A stretch of DNA of 64,000 nt. Source: Erwinia phyllosphaerae (GTDB taxonomy: Bacteria > Pseudomonadota > Gammaproteobacteria > Enterobacterales > Enterobacteriaceae). A model generated the notes under the pieces. That model was given only the letters and a program-made list of their open reading frames with translations. It was not told the origin of the DNA and did not search any database. Below are positions 42,042 through 51,861 of this stretch, one piece after another. The DNA lies in NCBI RefSeq assembly GCF_019132875.1, contig NZ_JAHSPF010000004.1, positions 248,001 through 312,000 on the forward strand, written 5' to 3'. A program made the translations under genes and the position numbers. Position 1 is the first letter of the stretch. The number at the start of each line of letters is the position of its first letter.

Positions 42042-42087
42042 GATTAAAGTATGCAAAAATTACGCTGCATACTTTAATCCTGTTTTT
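42042..42087 (+). terminator. 14-base perfect hairpin with T-run after the orphan gene
   Basis: GATTAAAGTATGCA (42042-42055) and TGCATACTTTAATC (42066-42079) are perfect complements with a 10-base loop, followed by CTGTTTTT. It should terminate the plus-strand orphan gene. A second hairpin GAATGAAC/GTTCATTC (42007-42037) lies just before it. Confidence 0.75.
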
Positions 42088-42123
42088 ACAACCATTGTAA
42101 GTATCAATGTGTATTAAGATAAG

Positions 42124-45100
42124 CTAATCCACAATCTCATCCATCGCCTGCTGAATACGTTTTTCCGATACCGGATAAGGCGTGCCCAGCTGCTGGGCAA
42201 AATAGCTGACGCGAAGCTCTTCAAGCATCCAGCGAACCTCCTGCACATCTGCATCATCACGGCGTACCGGCGGCAGCTTGTTATACCAGCTTTGCCAGGC
42301 CTGCTGAATTTTCTCTACTTTTACCATCCTGGCACGATCGCTGTGCGGATCGACCGGTAATTTCTCCAGTCGTCGCTCAATCGCCTGCAGATAGCGCAGC
42401 GTATCGGCAAGCTTGTGCCAGCCGTTGCCGGTGACAAAACCGCGATAGACCAGACCGTTCATCTGCGCTTTAATGTCGGAAAGCGCCAGCGCCATCGTCA
42501 TATCCACGCGCCCTTTCAGCCGCTTGTTGATGTTAAATACGGCCGTCAGGATCTGCTCCACTTTTTTTGCAATGTCTACCACGGTTTCATTCAGTTCCGC
42601 GCGAACTTTTTCATGCAGCTGCTGGAAACCCTCTTCCTGCCAGGTTGGGCCGCCAAATTCCGCTATCAGCTTATCTACGCCGCAGGCGATGCAGTCATCG
42701 ATTAAATCCAGCACCTTGCCGTAAGGGTTAAAATAGAGTCCCAGCTTGGCTTTATTCGGCAGTTTTTCATGCAGGTATTTAATTGGCGAAGGAATATTCA
42801 GCAGCAGCAGCCTGCGCAGGCCGCGCCACATCGCTTTTTTCTGTTCGTGTTCGGAATCAAACAGTCGAATCGCTACGCTCTCTTTTTCATCTACCAGCGC
42901 AGGCCAGGCCTTCACGCTATAGCTACCGCGCTTCTGCTCAAAATGATCCGGCAGATTGCCAAAGCTCCAGATATGCAGACCGCTTTGCTCCAGGCCATCA
43001 TCGGCCACCAGCGACAGCGTTTCCTGCACTTTGGCTTTCAGCTGCTCTTTCAGGGCGTTAAGGTCGCGTCCTTCGGCCAGCTTGCGGTTATGTTCATCCA
43101 CTACGCGGAAGGTCATTTTAAGATGATCGGGCACCTGATCCCACTGCCAGGCTTCACGCTCGATGGTCACGCCGCTCATGCGACGAAACTCGCGCTCCAG
43201 CGATTCTACCAGCGGCAGCTCCAGCGGCACGGCGCGCGCCAGGAAAGCCTCGGCATAGTTGGGCGCCGGAACAAAGTTACGGCGTAACGGCTTAGGCAAG
43301 GATTTGATTAACGCGATAATCAGCTCGCGGCGCACGCCAGGGATTTGCCATTCAAAACCTTTTTCTTCGACCTGATTAAGCAAAGGCAAGGGAATATGTA
43401 CCGTAACGCCATCCGCATCCGTACCCGGCTCAAACTGGTAGCTGAGCTTCAGCTTGAGGTTGTTTTGCTGCCAGAAGTTGGGATAGTCCAGCTTGCTGAC
43501 GTTTTCCGCGCCCTGGCGAATCAGCATCTCTTTAGCAAAGTTCAGCAGCTCTGGCTGTTCGCGGCTGGCCTTTTTCCACCAGCTATCGAAATGCCGCGCG
43601 GAGACGACCTCGTGCGGGATACGCTCGTCGTAGAAGGTAAACAGCGTTTCGTCATCGACCAGAATATCGCGACGGCGCGACTTGTGCTCCAGCTCTTCGA
43701 CTTCTTCACGCAGTTTGAGGTTAGCGCGGAAGAAAGCATGACGCGTCTGCCAGTCGCCTTCAACCAGCGCATGACGAATAAAAAGCTCACGCGATAGTGC
43801 AGGATCAATCGAACCATAGTTGACCTTACGCGCCGCCACGATCGGCAAGCCGTACAGCGTCACTTTTTCACTGGCCATCACCGCGCCCTGGCCTTTTTCC
43901 CAGTGCGGTTCGCTGTAGCTGCGCTTGATTAAATGCTGCGCCAGCGGCTCGATCCAGTCAGGTTCAATGCGTGCTGCGATGCGGCCCCACAGGCGGCTGG
44001 TTTCGACCAGTTCGGCAACAATGGTCCATTTCGGCGGCTTTTTAAACAGGCCGGAGCCAGGGAAAATAGAAAACCTGGCGTTGCGCGCGCCGGTATATTC
44101 CTGTTTATCGGCATCTTTCTGGCCAATATGCGACAGTAAACCGGTCAGCAGCGCGGTGTGCACGCCTCTGAAATCTGCCGGTTCGCTGTTTAGTGGAATC
44201 CCCAGCTCGCGCACGACCTGACGAAGCTGAGTGTAAATATCCTGCCACTCACGTACGCGCAGGTAGTTGAGATAGTCGGTTTTGCACAGGCGGCGGAACT
44301 GGCTGGACGACAGCGCCTTTTGCTGCTCCTGCAAATAGTCCCACAGGTTTACAAAAGAGAGGAAGTCCGACTCTTTATCGGCAAAGCGCCGGTGTTTTTC
44401 GTCGGAAGCCTGCTGCTTTTCTACCGGACGTTCGCGCGGATCCTGAATAGAGAGCGCCGCCGTGATAATCATGACCTCACGCGTACAGGCGTACTTCTGC
44501 GCTTCCAGCACCATTTTCGCCAGGCGTGGATCGACCGGCAGCTGAGCAAGCGAGCGGCCAGAAGGCGTTAACTTATAGTGCTCATTATCCAGCGTAATCG
44601 CGCCCAGCTCTTCCAGCAGCCTGACGCCATCCTGAATATTGCGCTTGTCCGGCGCTTCGACAAAAGGAAAAGCGCCAATATCGCCAAGCCCCAGCGCGGT
44701 CATCTGCAAAATAACCGAGGCCAGATTGGTACGCAGAATTTCCGGATCGGTAAACTCCGGACGGCTCAGAAAATCTTCTTCTGAATAAAGGCGAATACAG
44801 ATCCCTTCGGATACGCGTCCGCAGCGTCCTTTACGCTGGTTTGCCGATGCCTGAGAAACCGGTTCAATCGGCAGGCGCTGTACCTTGGTGCGGAAGCTAT
44901 AGCGGCTGATACGCGCCGTGCCCGGATCGATAACGTATTTGATGCCGGGTACGGTCAGCGACGTCTCCGCCACGTTAGTGGCAAGCACGATACGTCTGCC
45001 GCTATACGACTGAAATACGCGGTTTTGCTCGGCGTTGGAAAGACGTGCGTACAGCGGCAGGATTTCCGTGTGCGGCAGATCGCGACGATTTAGCGCGTCG

Positions 45101-46020
45101 GCCGTGTCGCGGATTTCCCTTTCGCCGCTCATGAAGATCAGGATATCGCCACGGCTCTCCTGCCCCAATTCATCCACCGCATCAAAAATTGCCTGTAGCT
45201 GATCGCGCTCCGTATCGTCCGCGTCTTCCACAATCGGCCGATAACGCACTTCAACCGGATAAGTACGGCCAGACACTTCAATAACCGGCGCGTTGTGGAA
45301 ATGACGCGAAAAGCGCTGCGGATCGATGGTGGCGGAAGTAATGACTACTTTCAGGTCCGGACGGCGCGGCAGCAGCTCCCGCAGGTAGCCCAGTAGAAAG
45401 TCGATATTCAGACTGCGCTCGTGCGCTTCATCGATAATGATGGTGTCATACTGCATCAGCAGGCGATCCTGCTGAATTTCCGCCAGCAGAATACCGTCGG
45501 TCATTAGCTTGACCTGCGTGGTTTCGCTGACCTGATCGTTAAAACGCACCTTGTAGCCAATGCAGCCGCCGAGCGTGGTTTCCAGCTCATCAGCAATACG
45601 GTCAGCAACCGTTCTCGCTGCCAGGCGGCGCGGCTGCGTATGCCCTATCAGCCCGGTAATGCCTCGGCCCAGCTCCATGCAGATTTTAGGGAGCTGCGTG
45701 GTTTTCCCCGAGCCGGTTTCGCCCGCAACAATCACGACCTGGTGATCGCGGATAGCGTCGGCTATTTCCTGTTTTTTCTGGCTGACCGGCAGGTTTTCCG
45801 GATAGCGGATGGTCGGTACGGCCGCGCGGCGTCGGGCAACACGCTGCTCGGCAACGGTAATCTCGTTGTCCAGCTCTTGCGCAATAGCCTGCTGGGCTGC
45901 GGGATTTTTGACTTTTTTCGCGCCGTGCAGACGTTTTTGCAGCCGCTGGCGATCTCTGAGCATCAGCGTATTGAGGCGCGGAATGAGCGTCGTCAGGGGC
46001 GAATGGGGTATATCAGACAT
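42124..46020 (-). CDS. hrpA: ATP-dependent RNA helicase HrpA
   Basis: DEAH-box RNA helicase of about 1300 residues; in E. coli it is involved in mRNA processing and rescue of stalled ribosomes. 1298 residues from the ATG at 46020. Walker A VAGETGSGKTTQLP, DEAH in IIIDEAHERS, motif III SAT, and the helicase C block QRKGRCGRVSEG are all present, followed by HA2, OB-fold and the long HrpA-specific C-terminal domain (DUF3418). The frame continues 28 codons further up but without homology. It is divergent from azoR, as in E. coli (hrpA-azoR). Confidence 0.95.
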   Translation of the reverse strand: MSDIPHSPLTTLIPRLNTLMLRDRQRLQKRLHGAKKVKNPAAQQAIAQELDNEITVAEQRVARRRAAVPTIRYPENLPVSQKKQEIADAIRDHQVVIVAGETGSGKTTQLPKICMELGRGITGLIGHTQPRRLAARTVADRIADELETTLGGCIGYKVRFNDQVSETTQVKLMTDGILLAEIQQDRLLMQYDTIIIDEAHERSLNIDFLLGYLRELLPRRPDLKVVITSATIDPQRFSRHFHNAPVIEVSGRTYPVEVRYRPIVEDADDTERDQLQAIFDAVDELGQESRGDILIFMSGEREIRDTADALNRRDLPHTEILPLYARLSNAEQNRVFQSYSGRRIVLATNVAETSLTVPGIKYVIDPGTARISRYSFRTKVQRLPIEPVSQASANQRKGRCGRVSEGICIRLYSEEDFLSRPEFTDPEILRTNLASVILQMTALGLGDIGAFPFVEAPDKRNIQDGVRLLEELGAITLDNEHYKLTPSGRSLAQLPVDPRLAKMVLEAQKYACTREVMIITAALSIQDPRERPVEKQQASDEKHRRFADKESDFLSFVNLWDYLQEQQKALSSSQFRRLCKTDYLNYLRVREWQDIYTQLRQVVRELGIPLNSEPADFRGVHTALLTGLLSHIGQKDADKQEYTGARNARFSIFPGSGLFKKPPKWTIVAELVETSRLWGRIAARIEPDWIEPLAQHLIKRSYSEPHWEKGQGAVMASEKVTLYGLPIVAARKVNYGSIDPALSRELFIRHALVEGDWQTRHAFFRANLKLREEVEELEHKSRRRDILVDDETLFTFYDERIPHEVVSARHFDSWWKKASREQPELLNFAKEMLIRQGAENVSKLDYPNFWQQNNLKLKLSYQFEPGTDADGVTVHIPLPLLNQVEEKGFEWQIPGVRRELIIALIKSLPKPLRRNFVPAPNYAEAFLARAVPLELPLVESLEREFRRMSGVTIEREAWQWDQVPDHLKMTFRVVDEHNRKLAEGRDLNALKEQLKAKVQETLSLVADDGLEQSGLHIWSFGNLPDHFEQKRGSYSVKAWPALVDEKESVAIRLFDSEHEQKKAMWRGLRRLLLLNIPSPIKYLHEKLPNKAKLGLYFNPYGKVLDLIDDCIACGVDKLIAEFGGPTWQEEGFQQLHEKVRAELNETVVDIAKKVEQILTAVFNINKRLKGRVDMTMALALSDIKAQMNGLVYRGFVTGNGWHKLADTLRYLQAIERRLEKLPVDPHSDRARMVKVEKIQQAWQSWYNKLPPVRRDDADVQEVRWMLEELRVSYFAQQLGTPYPVSEKRIQQAMDEIVD

Positions 46021-46211
46021 AAAGAAGCTCGCTAATCGCCAGCAGGCTGGCAGAAAAAATAAAGTTATGTTAAAAATTTTGCGTATTGTAGCACAGACAA
46101 ACACTTAGCTCTGATGACATCACGATAAGCTTGTTCAGTAAATTCGAACACGGGCTTCAGAATATTGCACTATCTCTGCGGCGGGTTTACCCATAGAGTG
46201 TAAATCATTGA

Positions 46212-46853
<642 letters not shown>

Positions 46854-46880
46854 CGGCCACGCAAGCATATAATGATTTCT

Positions 46881-46915
46881 CGGCCCGCGTCTTTACTGAC
46901 GCGGGCCGTTTTTTT
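46881..46915 (+). terminator. Terminator of azoR
   Basis: CGGCCCGCGTC (46881-46891) and GACGCGGGCCG (46898-46908) pair perfectly over eleven bases and are followed by seven T. Confidence 0.92.
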
Positions 46916-46938
46916 AGCCCGCCGGTATCTAAACAGCA

Positions 46939-47130
46939 TTAATGACCCGCCGCATCCTGATTATCTTTCAGCAGTGTCTGCACATTCTTATCCGCCGTAA
47001 TCTTAATCTCGTGCTCAATTTTAACGTTCATATCAATGGTAATCGGCTCTTTTGGCGCAACCACTTCAATACGCGGTACGCAGCCGCTGAGCAGCAGCAC
47101 GCCAGCCAGCATCGGCAGACCTGTTTTCAT
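46939..47130 (-). CDS. ynbE: YnbE family lipoprotein
   Basis: A 63-residue lipoprotein with lipobox LSGC (Cys17) and a short mature part containing IDMNVKIEHEIKI. In E. coli YnbE is an outer membrane lipoprotein that forms an intermembrane bridge with the AsmA-like protein YdbH for phospholipid transport. Its ATG overlaps the ydbH stop by four bases, so the two are coupled. E. coli has a third gene, ydbL, next in the operon; here azoR's terminator follows directly and ydbL is absent. Confidence 0.9.
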   Translation of the reverse strand: MKTGLPMLAGVLLLSGCVPRIEVVAPKEPITIDMNVKIEHEIKITADKNVQTLLKDNQDAAGH

Positions 47131-49742
47131 TCTTTTTTTCCTTGCGTTGGCAGAGCGTCGTTTTGCTCAATCCAGGATTGCAAATTATCGCCAAAGCGCA
47201 AGCTGCGCCAGAGCTGAAAGAGATTTTCCTGCTGGGTATAGTTCAGCGATACGCGCTGGTTTCTGTTGCTGAAGCGGCTGAGGCCGTTGACCTGAGCTTG
47301 TAAAACCATCTCGCCATTACTGGCAATATTCAGCGTTCCCCAGCTGCGTGATATTTCCATATAGCGTAACCAGGACATTGCCGCACCCGTGGCCACGTTG
47401 CCTTTTGCCAGCGCATCGGCAAAATCTTTATCCAGCCGCAGCGTCAGCGGCCCGCTGTTGGCTATCCAGCCCTCTTTGACCAGCCAGGGCGAGTTTTCCA
47501 GCCACAGCGGCAGTGCGCCGTTAACCGAGCCCGACAGCGCAATTTTTTTAGGCTGGATCGCGGTAACCAGCTTGCTCATATTGATATTGCGCAGCCGTAG
47601 CGTAGCCGCTTCCGTTTGCGGCATCTGTAAGCTAACCAGGCTTATTTCACCGCCCAGAACCGCTACGCCGACGTTGCTTAACCGCAATGGCTGCGTCCGG
47701 CTCCACGGGTAGTAGCCCTGTAAATCAGCCCGAAGATCTTCCAGTAAAAACTGATTCTTTATCTGCTTAACGCGCAGTAAAACCGGCCCTTTCGCTCCAA
47801 AATACCACTGGCTTTCTTTCAGCCGGAACGGCAGTGAAAAATCGATGCCGCTGATATCGTTATCCGGCATCCGGACGCTGCCGTCGCTGACCACCCAGTT
47901 GCCTCCGGCGCTAAGCCCTTGCCCGCTGGCAACAGAAAAAGCCACCTGCGCTCTCAGCGTGCCGCCGCGAATTTTTATCTCCAGCTTATCGCTCAGCAGT
48001 GACTGAAAGACATCCAGCGGCTGCGAAGGCCACCAGAGCTGTCCGCGTAACCGTTGCCCATCCCAGCGGCCGCGCACCGTTATCGGTCCGACAGGATTTG
48101 CCGCCAGGCTCCCTTTCAACTGAAAAGCGGCGGGATCGCTGCCCGTGATGGCGAGCGCTAAGGCGGCGGGCGGCAGATAACCACCGCCTCTGAAATCAGT
48201 GCGTTGGGTATTAAGGTTAAATTCGCCGCTAAAAGAAGGATGGTCTTTATCGCGCAGCCAGCGAACCGGCGCGGTAAGCAGCAGCCTCGGCGTATGGACG
48301 TTAATGTTGCCGTAATTAATCTGGTTAAAGCCGGTCGATAATGAAGTCAGCTCCAGCAGTCTGTCGCGCCAGAATCCCTGGCCTTTAGCATCCCACTTTG
48401 CCGCCAGCGGCTTCATCACGCCGTTGCCCCAGTAGCGCCACCGCCATTCCCCCTTATCCGGCCAGAACCGGGTGGCGCGGCCGTCAAGATGCAGACGAAA
48501 CTGCCCCATCTGTGGATTGTGGGCGGATAAAATGGCCTGTAGCCGCCCGTTGATACCTTCTGAAGATAAGGTCAGCCCGGAAAGCGGCCAGCGCGCCTCG
48601 TCCACTTCCAGCGTGGAAAGCAGGCGGCCACGCATCCGCAGCAGTGCGCCCGGTTCCAGCCGCAAAACAGGATCCAGCACCGCTCCCTGTAGCTCACCCG
48701 GAATAGCCGCGAAAAAGAGCAGCTGCTGTAGCTTGCTTTCACCCGTCAGGCGAAACGGCAGCCGGCTGTTGGCGGCATCCAGATGACCTGGCCCGACCGA
48801 CAGCACGACGTTACCTTTGCCGCCGCGCCCCTGGGTCAGCACGTTCAGGCGGCCCGTGACGGTTGTTGCCGCCATACCCTGCTGCCAGTTATCAAGGGTT
48901 AGCGTAACCCCGCCCGCTAAGGGTTGTGCAGCATAAGGCCAGCGCCAGCGGCCATTACTGAAAGTGATGCGCTGCGGCGTAACCTGCCAGGGCAAACTCA
49001 CTAAGGGTTCTGCATCCTGCGGTTTAATAGTCAATGTACCGCCGTTTTGTTGCCAGCTCAGGCTGGCCTGAAGCGGCTCCGGGATAGTTTGTAACCGTAA
49101 GCCTGCGCTCAATGTCCCGCTATCCGGTAGACCGTCGGGAATTTTCGGCAGCACCAGCTGGCCCGTGACGGTGACCGGCTGCGTAAAGCTTGCCGCGTTA
49201 AAAGTGAGGGACTGAATAGCCAGCTGTTGCCCACGAAGCGTACCTTGCAGAGCGATGCTTTCGCCCTGATACGCTATCGTCTGCTGCCGGGAATCGAGAT
49301 CCAACCGCAGAGAACCGGACCATTGCTGCCAGGGCGTGACGATAAGCTGCGCAATGCTGACCCGCGCTTTCGGCAACATGGCCTGCCATTCTGCCAGCGA
49401 GCGCGGCGCGGCGGGCTGCTTGCTGCTGGCGGGAAACTGGCTAAAGCAGGCGCTGTCTATCTGTACCCGCTTTGCCGCCAGTGCCCAGCGTCCGGCCTGA
49501 CGTCCCAGGCTTAGCTCTTTCACCGTGGCCAGCTCGCAGTCACCCAGCCGGTAGCGAATACCGGGCAGATAGAGCGAACCCGCCTGCCAGCGAGGATTGC
49601 CATCCAGCCTGATGGTCGTGGCGGCGGGTAGCCAGAATCCGGCAAGGCGCGGCAGCCACCAGCTCAGCGTCAACAGCGTGGAGCCGAGCAAAACCACAGC
49701 GGTAGCCGTCACAATAAGGAAAAGCTTCCAGCCTCGGGTCAT
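47127..49742 (-). CDS. ydbH: AsmA-like intermembrane phospholipid transport protein YdbH
   Basis: Large periplasm-spanning protein, 871 residues (E. coli YdbH 879), anchored by one N-terminal helix (about residues 8-30). The remainder is a long beta-rich, AsmA/DUF748-type groove. Close identity to E. coli YdbH is seen in QAMLPKARVSIAQLIV-like, FRLTGESK, EPGALLRMRGR, GRWDGQRLRGQLWWP and LRFGDNLQSWIEQN segments. With TamB and YhdP it moves phospholipids between inner and outer membrane. The start at 49742 (GAGGAT close before) is the only ATG before the helix. It is divergent from ldhA, as in E. coli. Confidence 0.92.
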   Translation of the reverse strand: MTRGWKLFLIVTATAVVLLGSTLLTLSWWLPRLAGFWLPAATTIRLDGNPRWQAGSLYLPGIRYRLGDCELATVKELSLGRQAGRWALAAKRVQIDSACFSQFPASSKQPAAPRSLAEWQAMLPKARVSIAQLIVTPWQQWSGSLRLDLDSRQQTIAYQGESIALQGTLRGQQLAIQSLTFNAASFTQPVTVTGQLVLPKIPDGLPDSGTLSAGLRLQTIPEPLQASLSWQQNGGTLTIKPQDAEPLVSLPWQVTPQRITFSNGRWRWPYAAQPLAGGVTLTLDNWQQGMAATTVTGRLNVLTQGRGGKGNVVLSVGPGHLDAANSRLPFRLTGESKLQQLLFFAAIPGELQGAVLDPVLRLEPGALLRMRGRLLSTLEVDEARWPLSGLTLSSEGINGRLQAILSAHNPQMGQFRLHLDGRATRFWPDKGEWRWRYWGNGVMKPLAAKWDAKGQGFWRDRLLELTSLSTGFNQINYGNINVHTPRLLLTAPVRWLRDKDHPSFSGEFNLNTQRTDFRGGGYLPPAALALAITGSDPAAFQLKGSLAANPVGPITVRGRWDGQRLRGQLWWPSQPLDVFQSLLSDKLEIKIRGGTLRAQVAFSVASGQGLSAGGNWVVSDGSVRMPDNDISGIDFSLPFRLKESQWYFGAKGPVLLRVKQIKNQFLLEDLRADLQGYYPWSRTQPLRLSNVGVAVLGGEISLVSLQMPQTEAATLRLRNINMSKLVTAIQPKKIALSGSVNGALPLWLENSPWLVKEGWIANSGPLTLRLDKDFADALAKGNVATGAAMSWLRYMEISRSWGTLNIASNGEMVLQAQVNGLSRFSNRNQRVSLNYTQQENLFQLWRSLRFGDNLQSWIEQNDALPTQGKKE

Positions 49743-49923
49743 ATCCTCGGTGCGTTCCTTCGATAAATAAGCGTGAATGATGGCACGCAAAACGCACCGC
49801 GAAAAGATTTTAGCCTTAAAACTTCTGTCACGAAGGAAATATCACGGGGATAAACTGTTAGCTCACCTTCCGGGACTAATCCTTGTTATGCTTAGGTTAT
49901 CTGAAAGTCACGGGAGAGACGGT

Positions 49924-50916
49924 ATGAAGCTTGCGGTATACAGTACAAAACAGTACGACCGAAAGTACCTTGAACAGGTTAATGAAGGCTATGGCTATGA
50001 GCTGGAATTTTTCGACTTTTTGCTGACGGAACGCACGGCGAAGACGGCGGCCGGTTGCGACGGCGTTTGCATTTTCGTTAATGATGACGGCAGTCGCGAA
50101 GTGCTAAAAGAGCTGGCGGAGCTGGGCATTAAATTTATCGCGCTGCGCTGTGCAGGCTTTAATAACGTCGATCTGGAGACGGCGAAAGAGCTGGGGATCA
50201 AAGTGGTTCGCGTACCGGCCTACTCTCCCGAAGCCGTAGCCGAACACGCCGTTGGCCTGATGATGACGCTGAATCGCCGTATCCATCGTGCTTATCAGCG
50301 AACCCGCGACGCCAATTTTTCGCTGGAAGGGCTAATCGGCTTTAATATGCATGGCCGTACGGCCGGGATTATCGGCACCGGTAAAATTGGTCTTGCCACG
50401 CTGCGGATCCTCAAAGGCTTTGGCATGCGGCTGCTCGCCTTCGATCCTTACCCTAACCCGCAGGTTCTGGAGCTGGGCGCCAGCTACGTTGATATTAAAA
50501 CCTTGTTCAGAGAATCTGACGTTATTTCGCTGCATTGCCCGTTAACGCCTGAAAATCACCACTTGCTAAACATGGCCGCCTTCCAGCAGATGAAAGATGG
50601 CGTGATGATTATTAATACCAGCCGTGGCGGACTGATTGATTCACAGGCGGCCATTGATGCGTTAAAAATGCAGAAAATTGGCTCGCTGGGCATGGACGTT
50701 TATGAAAACGAACGCGACCTGTTTTTTGAAGATAAATCTAACGACGTTATTCAGGACGATATTTTCCGTCGCCTTTCCGCCTGCCACAACGTGTTGTTTA
50801 CCGGTCATCAGGCTTTTCTGACGGCGGAGGCGTTAACCAGCATCGCCGAGACAACATTACAAAACCTCAGTCAGCTTGCAAAGGGTGAGCCCTGCGCCAA
50901 CGAGCTTACTGGTTAG
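49924..50916 (+). CDS. ldhA: D-lactate dehydrogenase (fermentative)
   Basis: NADH-dependent enzyme that reduces pyruvate to D-lactate during fermentation. 330 residues from the ATG at 49924 (GGGAGAG upstream), close to the 329 of E. coli LdhA. Cofactor motif GIIGTGKIG near 150-158, catalytic Arg in NTSRGGLID near 234, Glu in DVYENERDLFF, and the catalytic His in TGHQAFLT near 296. It is divergent from ydbH, matching the E. coli order. The stop codon lies at the edge of the first of three 39-base repeats. Confidence 0.95.
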   Translation: MKLAVYSTKQYDRKYLEQVNEGYGYELEFFDFLLTERTAKTAAGCDGVCIFVNDDGSREVLKELAELGIKFIALRCAGFNNVDLETAKELGIKVVRVPAYSPEAVAEHAVGLMMTLNRRIHRAYQRTRDANFSLEGLIGFNMHGRTAGIIGTGKIGLATLRILKGFGMRLLAFDPYPNPQVLELGASYVDIKTLFRESDVISLHCPLTPENHHLLNMAAFQQMKDGVMIINTSRGGLIDSQAAIDALKMQKIGSLGMDVYENERDLFFEDKSNDVIQDDIFRRLSACHNVLFTGHQAFLTAEALTSIAETTLQNLSQLAKGEPCANELTG

Positions 50917-51027
50917 CCGATACAGCTGCCGACGCCCGACGCCCTAACCGACTAGCGGATACAGCTGCCGACGGCCGACGCGCTAACCGGCTAGCGGATA
51001 CAGCTGCCGCTGGCCAGCGCGCTTTCG
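50913..51027. repeat. Three tandem 39-base repeats at the end of the DUF333 gene
   Basis: The core GATACAGCTGCCG recurs at 50919, 50958 and 50997, a period of exactly 39 bases. The third unit is the 3' end of the DUF333 lipoprotein gene (minus strand; GSCIR and stop). Units two and one downstream repeat the same coding end, each with its own in-frame stop (TAG at 50954-50952, TAA at 50915-50913), with a few changes. Unit one touches the ldhA stop codon. Confidence 0.85.
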
Positions 51028-51260
51028 CCACAGCGACGGCCGTTGGCCAACTGGCACATGCCGACAGAACTGCCATCCAGCTGGCGTGAAAACGCTAGCG
51101 TCCCTCCGGCCCCTGAACAGGCGCTGGCCGCCAAATCAGACATCTCTACTTTAGGTTGAACGTGGGCGCTGGTGGCCTGTTGCGGCGGTTCGTTGTCGGT
51201 ATTGCTGCTGCAGCCAGCCAGCAGTGTACAACCCACAAACAGAAAGGTCGCTGCTCTCAT
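50991..51260 (-). CDS. DUF333 domain lipoprotein
   Basis: An 89-residue putative lipoprotein with lipobox LAGC (Cys17), a Gln/Pro-rich linker and a C-terminal DUF333 domain (CSGAGGTLAFSRQLDGSSVGMCQLANGRRCGE with four Cys). DUF333 proteins are small and of unknown function; some are named YoaF. GGAGTTTCCTG precedes the ATG. Its last 13 codons are repeated twice in tandem beyond the stop. Confidence 0.82.
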   Translation of the reverse strand: MRAATFLFVGCTLLAGCSSNTDNEPPQQATSAHVQPKVEMSDLAASACSGAGGTLAFSRQLDGSSVGMCQLANGRRCGESALASGSCIR

Positions 51261-51576
51261 CAGGAAACTCCGGGACAGGTAATAGGGCGTGGGTCAGCAT
51301 AAGCTACGTTCAGGCCAGGGTCGAGTGCCGTCACGAATATTTACCAAAATTAAAACGATAAATAGCAATAGCCGCTGGTCTTATTTTGTTACTTCTTCAC
51401 TTTCCTGCCTGATACTATTACGGCGTCACTTCAGTAATGCTCTGACTTACCTGAGAATAACCTGCCTGAATGTGACGGCGTCACTAATTTTAAACAGCAC
51501 ATATTTCCCCTGCTTTTTATCGGCGCAGGCGATAAAGTCTTATCATTAATGGCAACATAAATCGAAGGAGAAAGGA
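51261..51576. other. 316-base region upstream of the YgiN-like gene
   Basis: The divergent promoters of the DUF333 lipoprotein and the monooxygenase must lie here. It holds an imperfect direct repeat: CCTGCCTGA, then ACGGCGTCACT, at 51404-51430 and again at 51461-51485. The second copy contains the perfect odd palindrome TGACG-G-CGTCA (51472-51482). No convincing gene is seen. Confidence 0.5.
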
Positions 51577-51861
51577 ATGAGCGACAATATTCGCATCGTG
51601 GCAAAATTTACCGCCAGAGCAGGCAAAGCAGACGAACTGAAAAAAGTGCTTAACGCAGGCGTAAAGCCAGCTCGCGCGGAAGAAGGCTGTGTGCATTACG
51701 ATCTGTACCGCAGCGTAGAGGACGGCAACGTGTTTTTATTCCATGAAACCTGGAAAGATGCAGCCGCCGTCGCAATTCACGGCGAGCAGCCGCATTTTAA
51801 AACGCTGATGGCAGAAGCCGAGCCGTTGCTGGCGCAGCCGCCGGAAGTGCATAAATTCTAA
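51577..51861 (+). CDS. Putative quinol monooxygenase (YgiN/ABM family)
   Basis: A 94-residue protein of the antibiotic biosynthesis monooxygenase (ABM) fold, dimeric ferredoxin-like. Typical features are FTARAGKADELKKVL near residues 10-24, the EEGCVHYDLYRS core, FLFHETW and the PHFKTL segment. In E. coli YgiN acts on quinols and is thought to work with the quinone reductase MdaB in a quinone cycle. AAGGAG precedes the ATG. It is monocistronic; AzoR elsewhere in the window also handles quinones. Confidence 0.85.
   Translation: MSDNIRIVAKFTARAGKADELKKVLNAGVKPARAEEGCVHYDLYRSVEDGNVFLFHETWKDAAAVAIHGEQPHFKTLMAEAEPLLAQPPEVHKF

Noticed and set aside
51289-51549. 86-codon frame between the DUF333 gene and the YgiN-like gene
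   Set aside because: No ribosome binding site, low-complexity Ser/Leu/Arg translation, and it covers the regulatory repeats of the divergent region.
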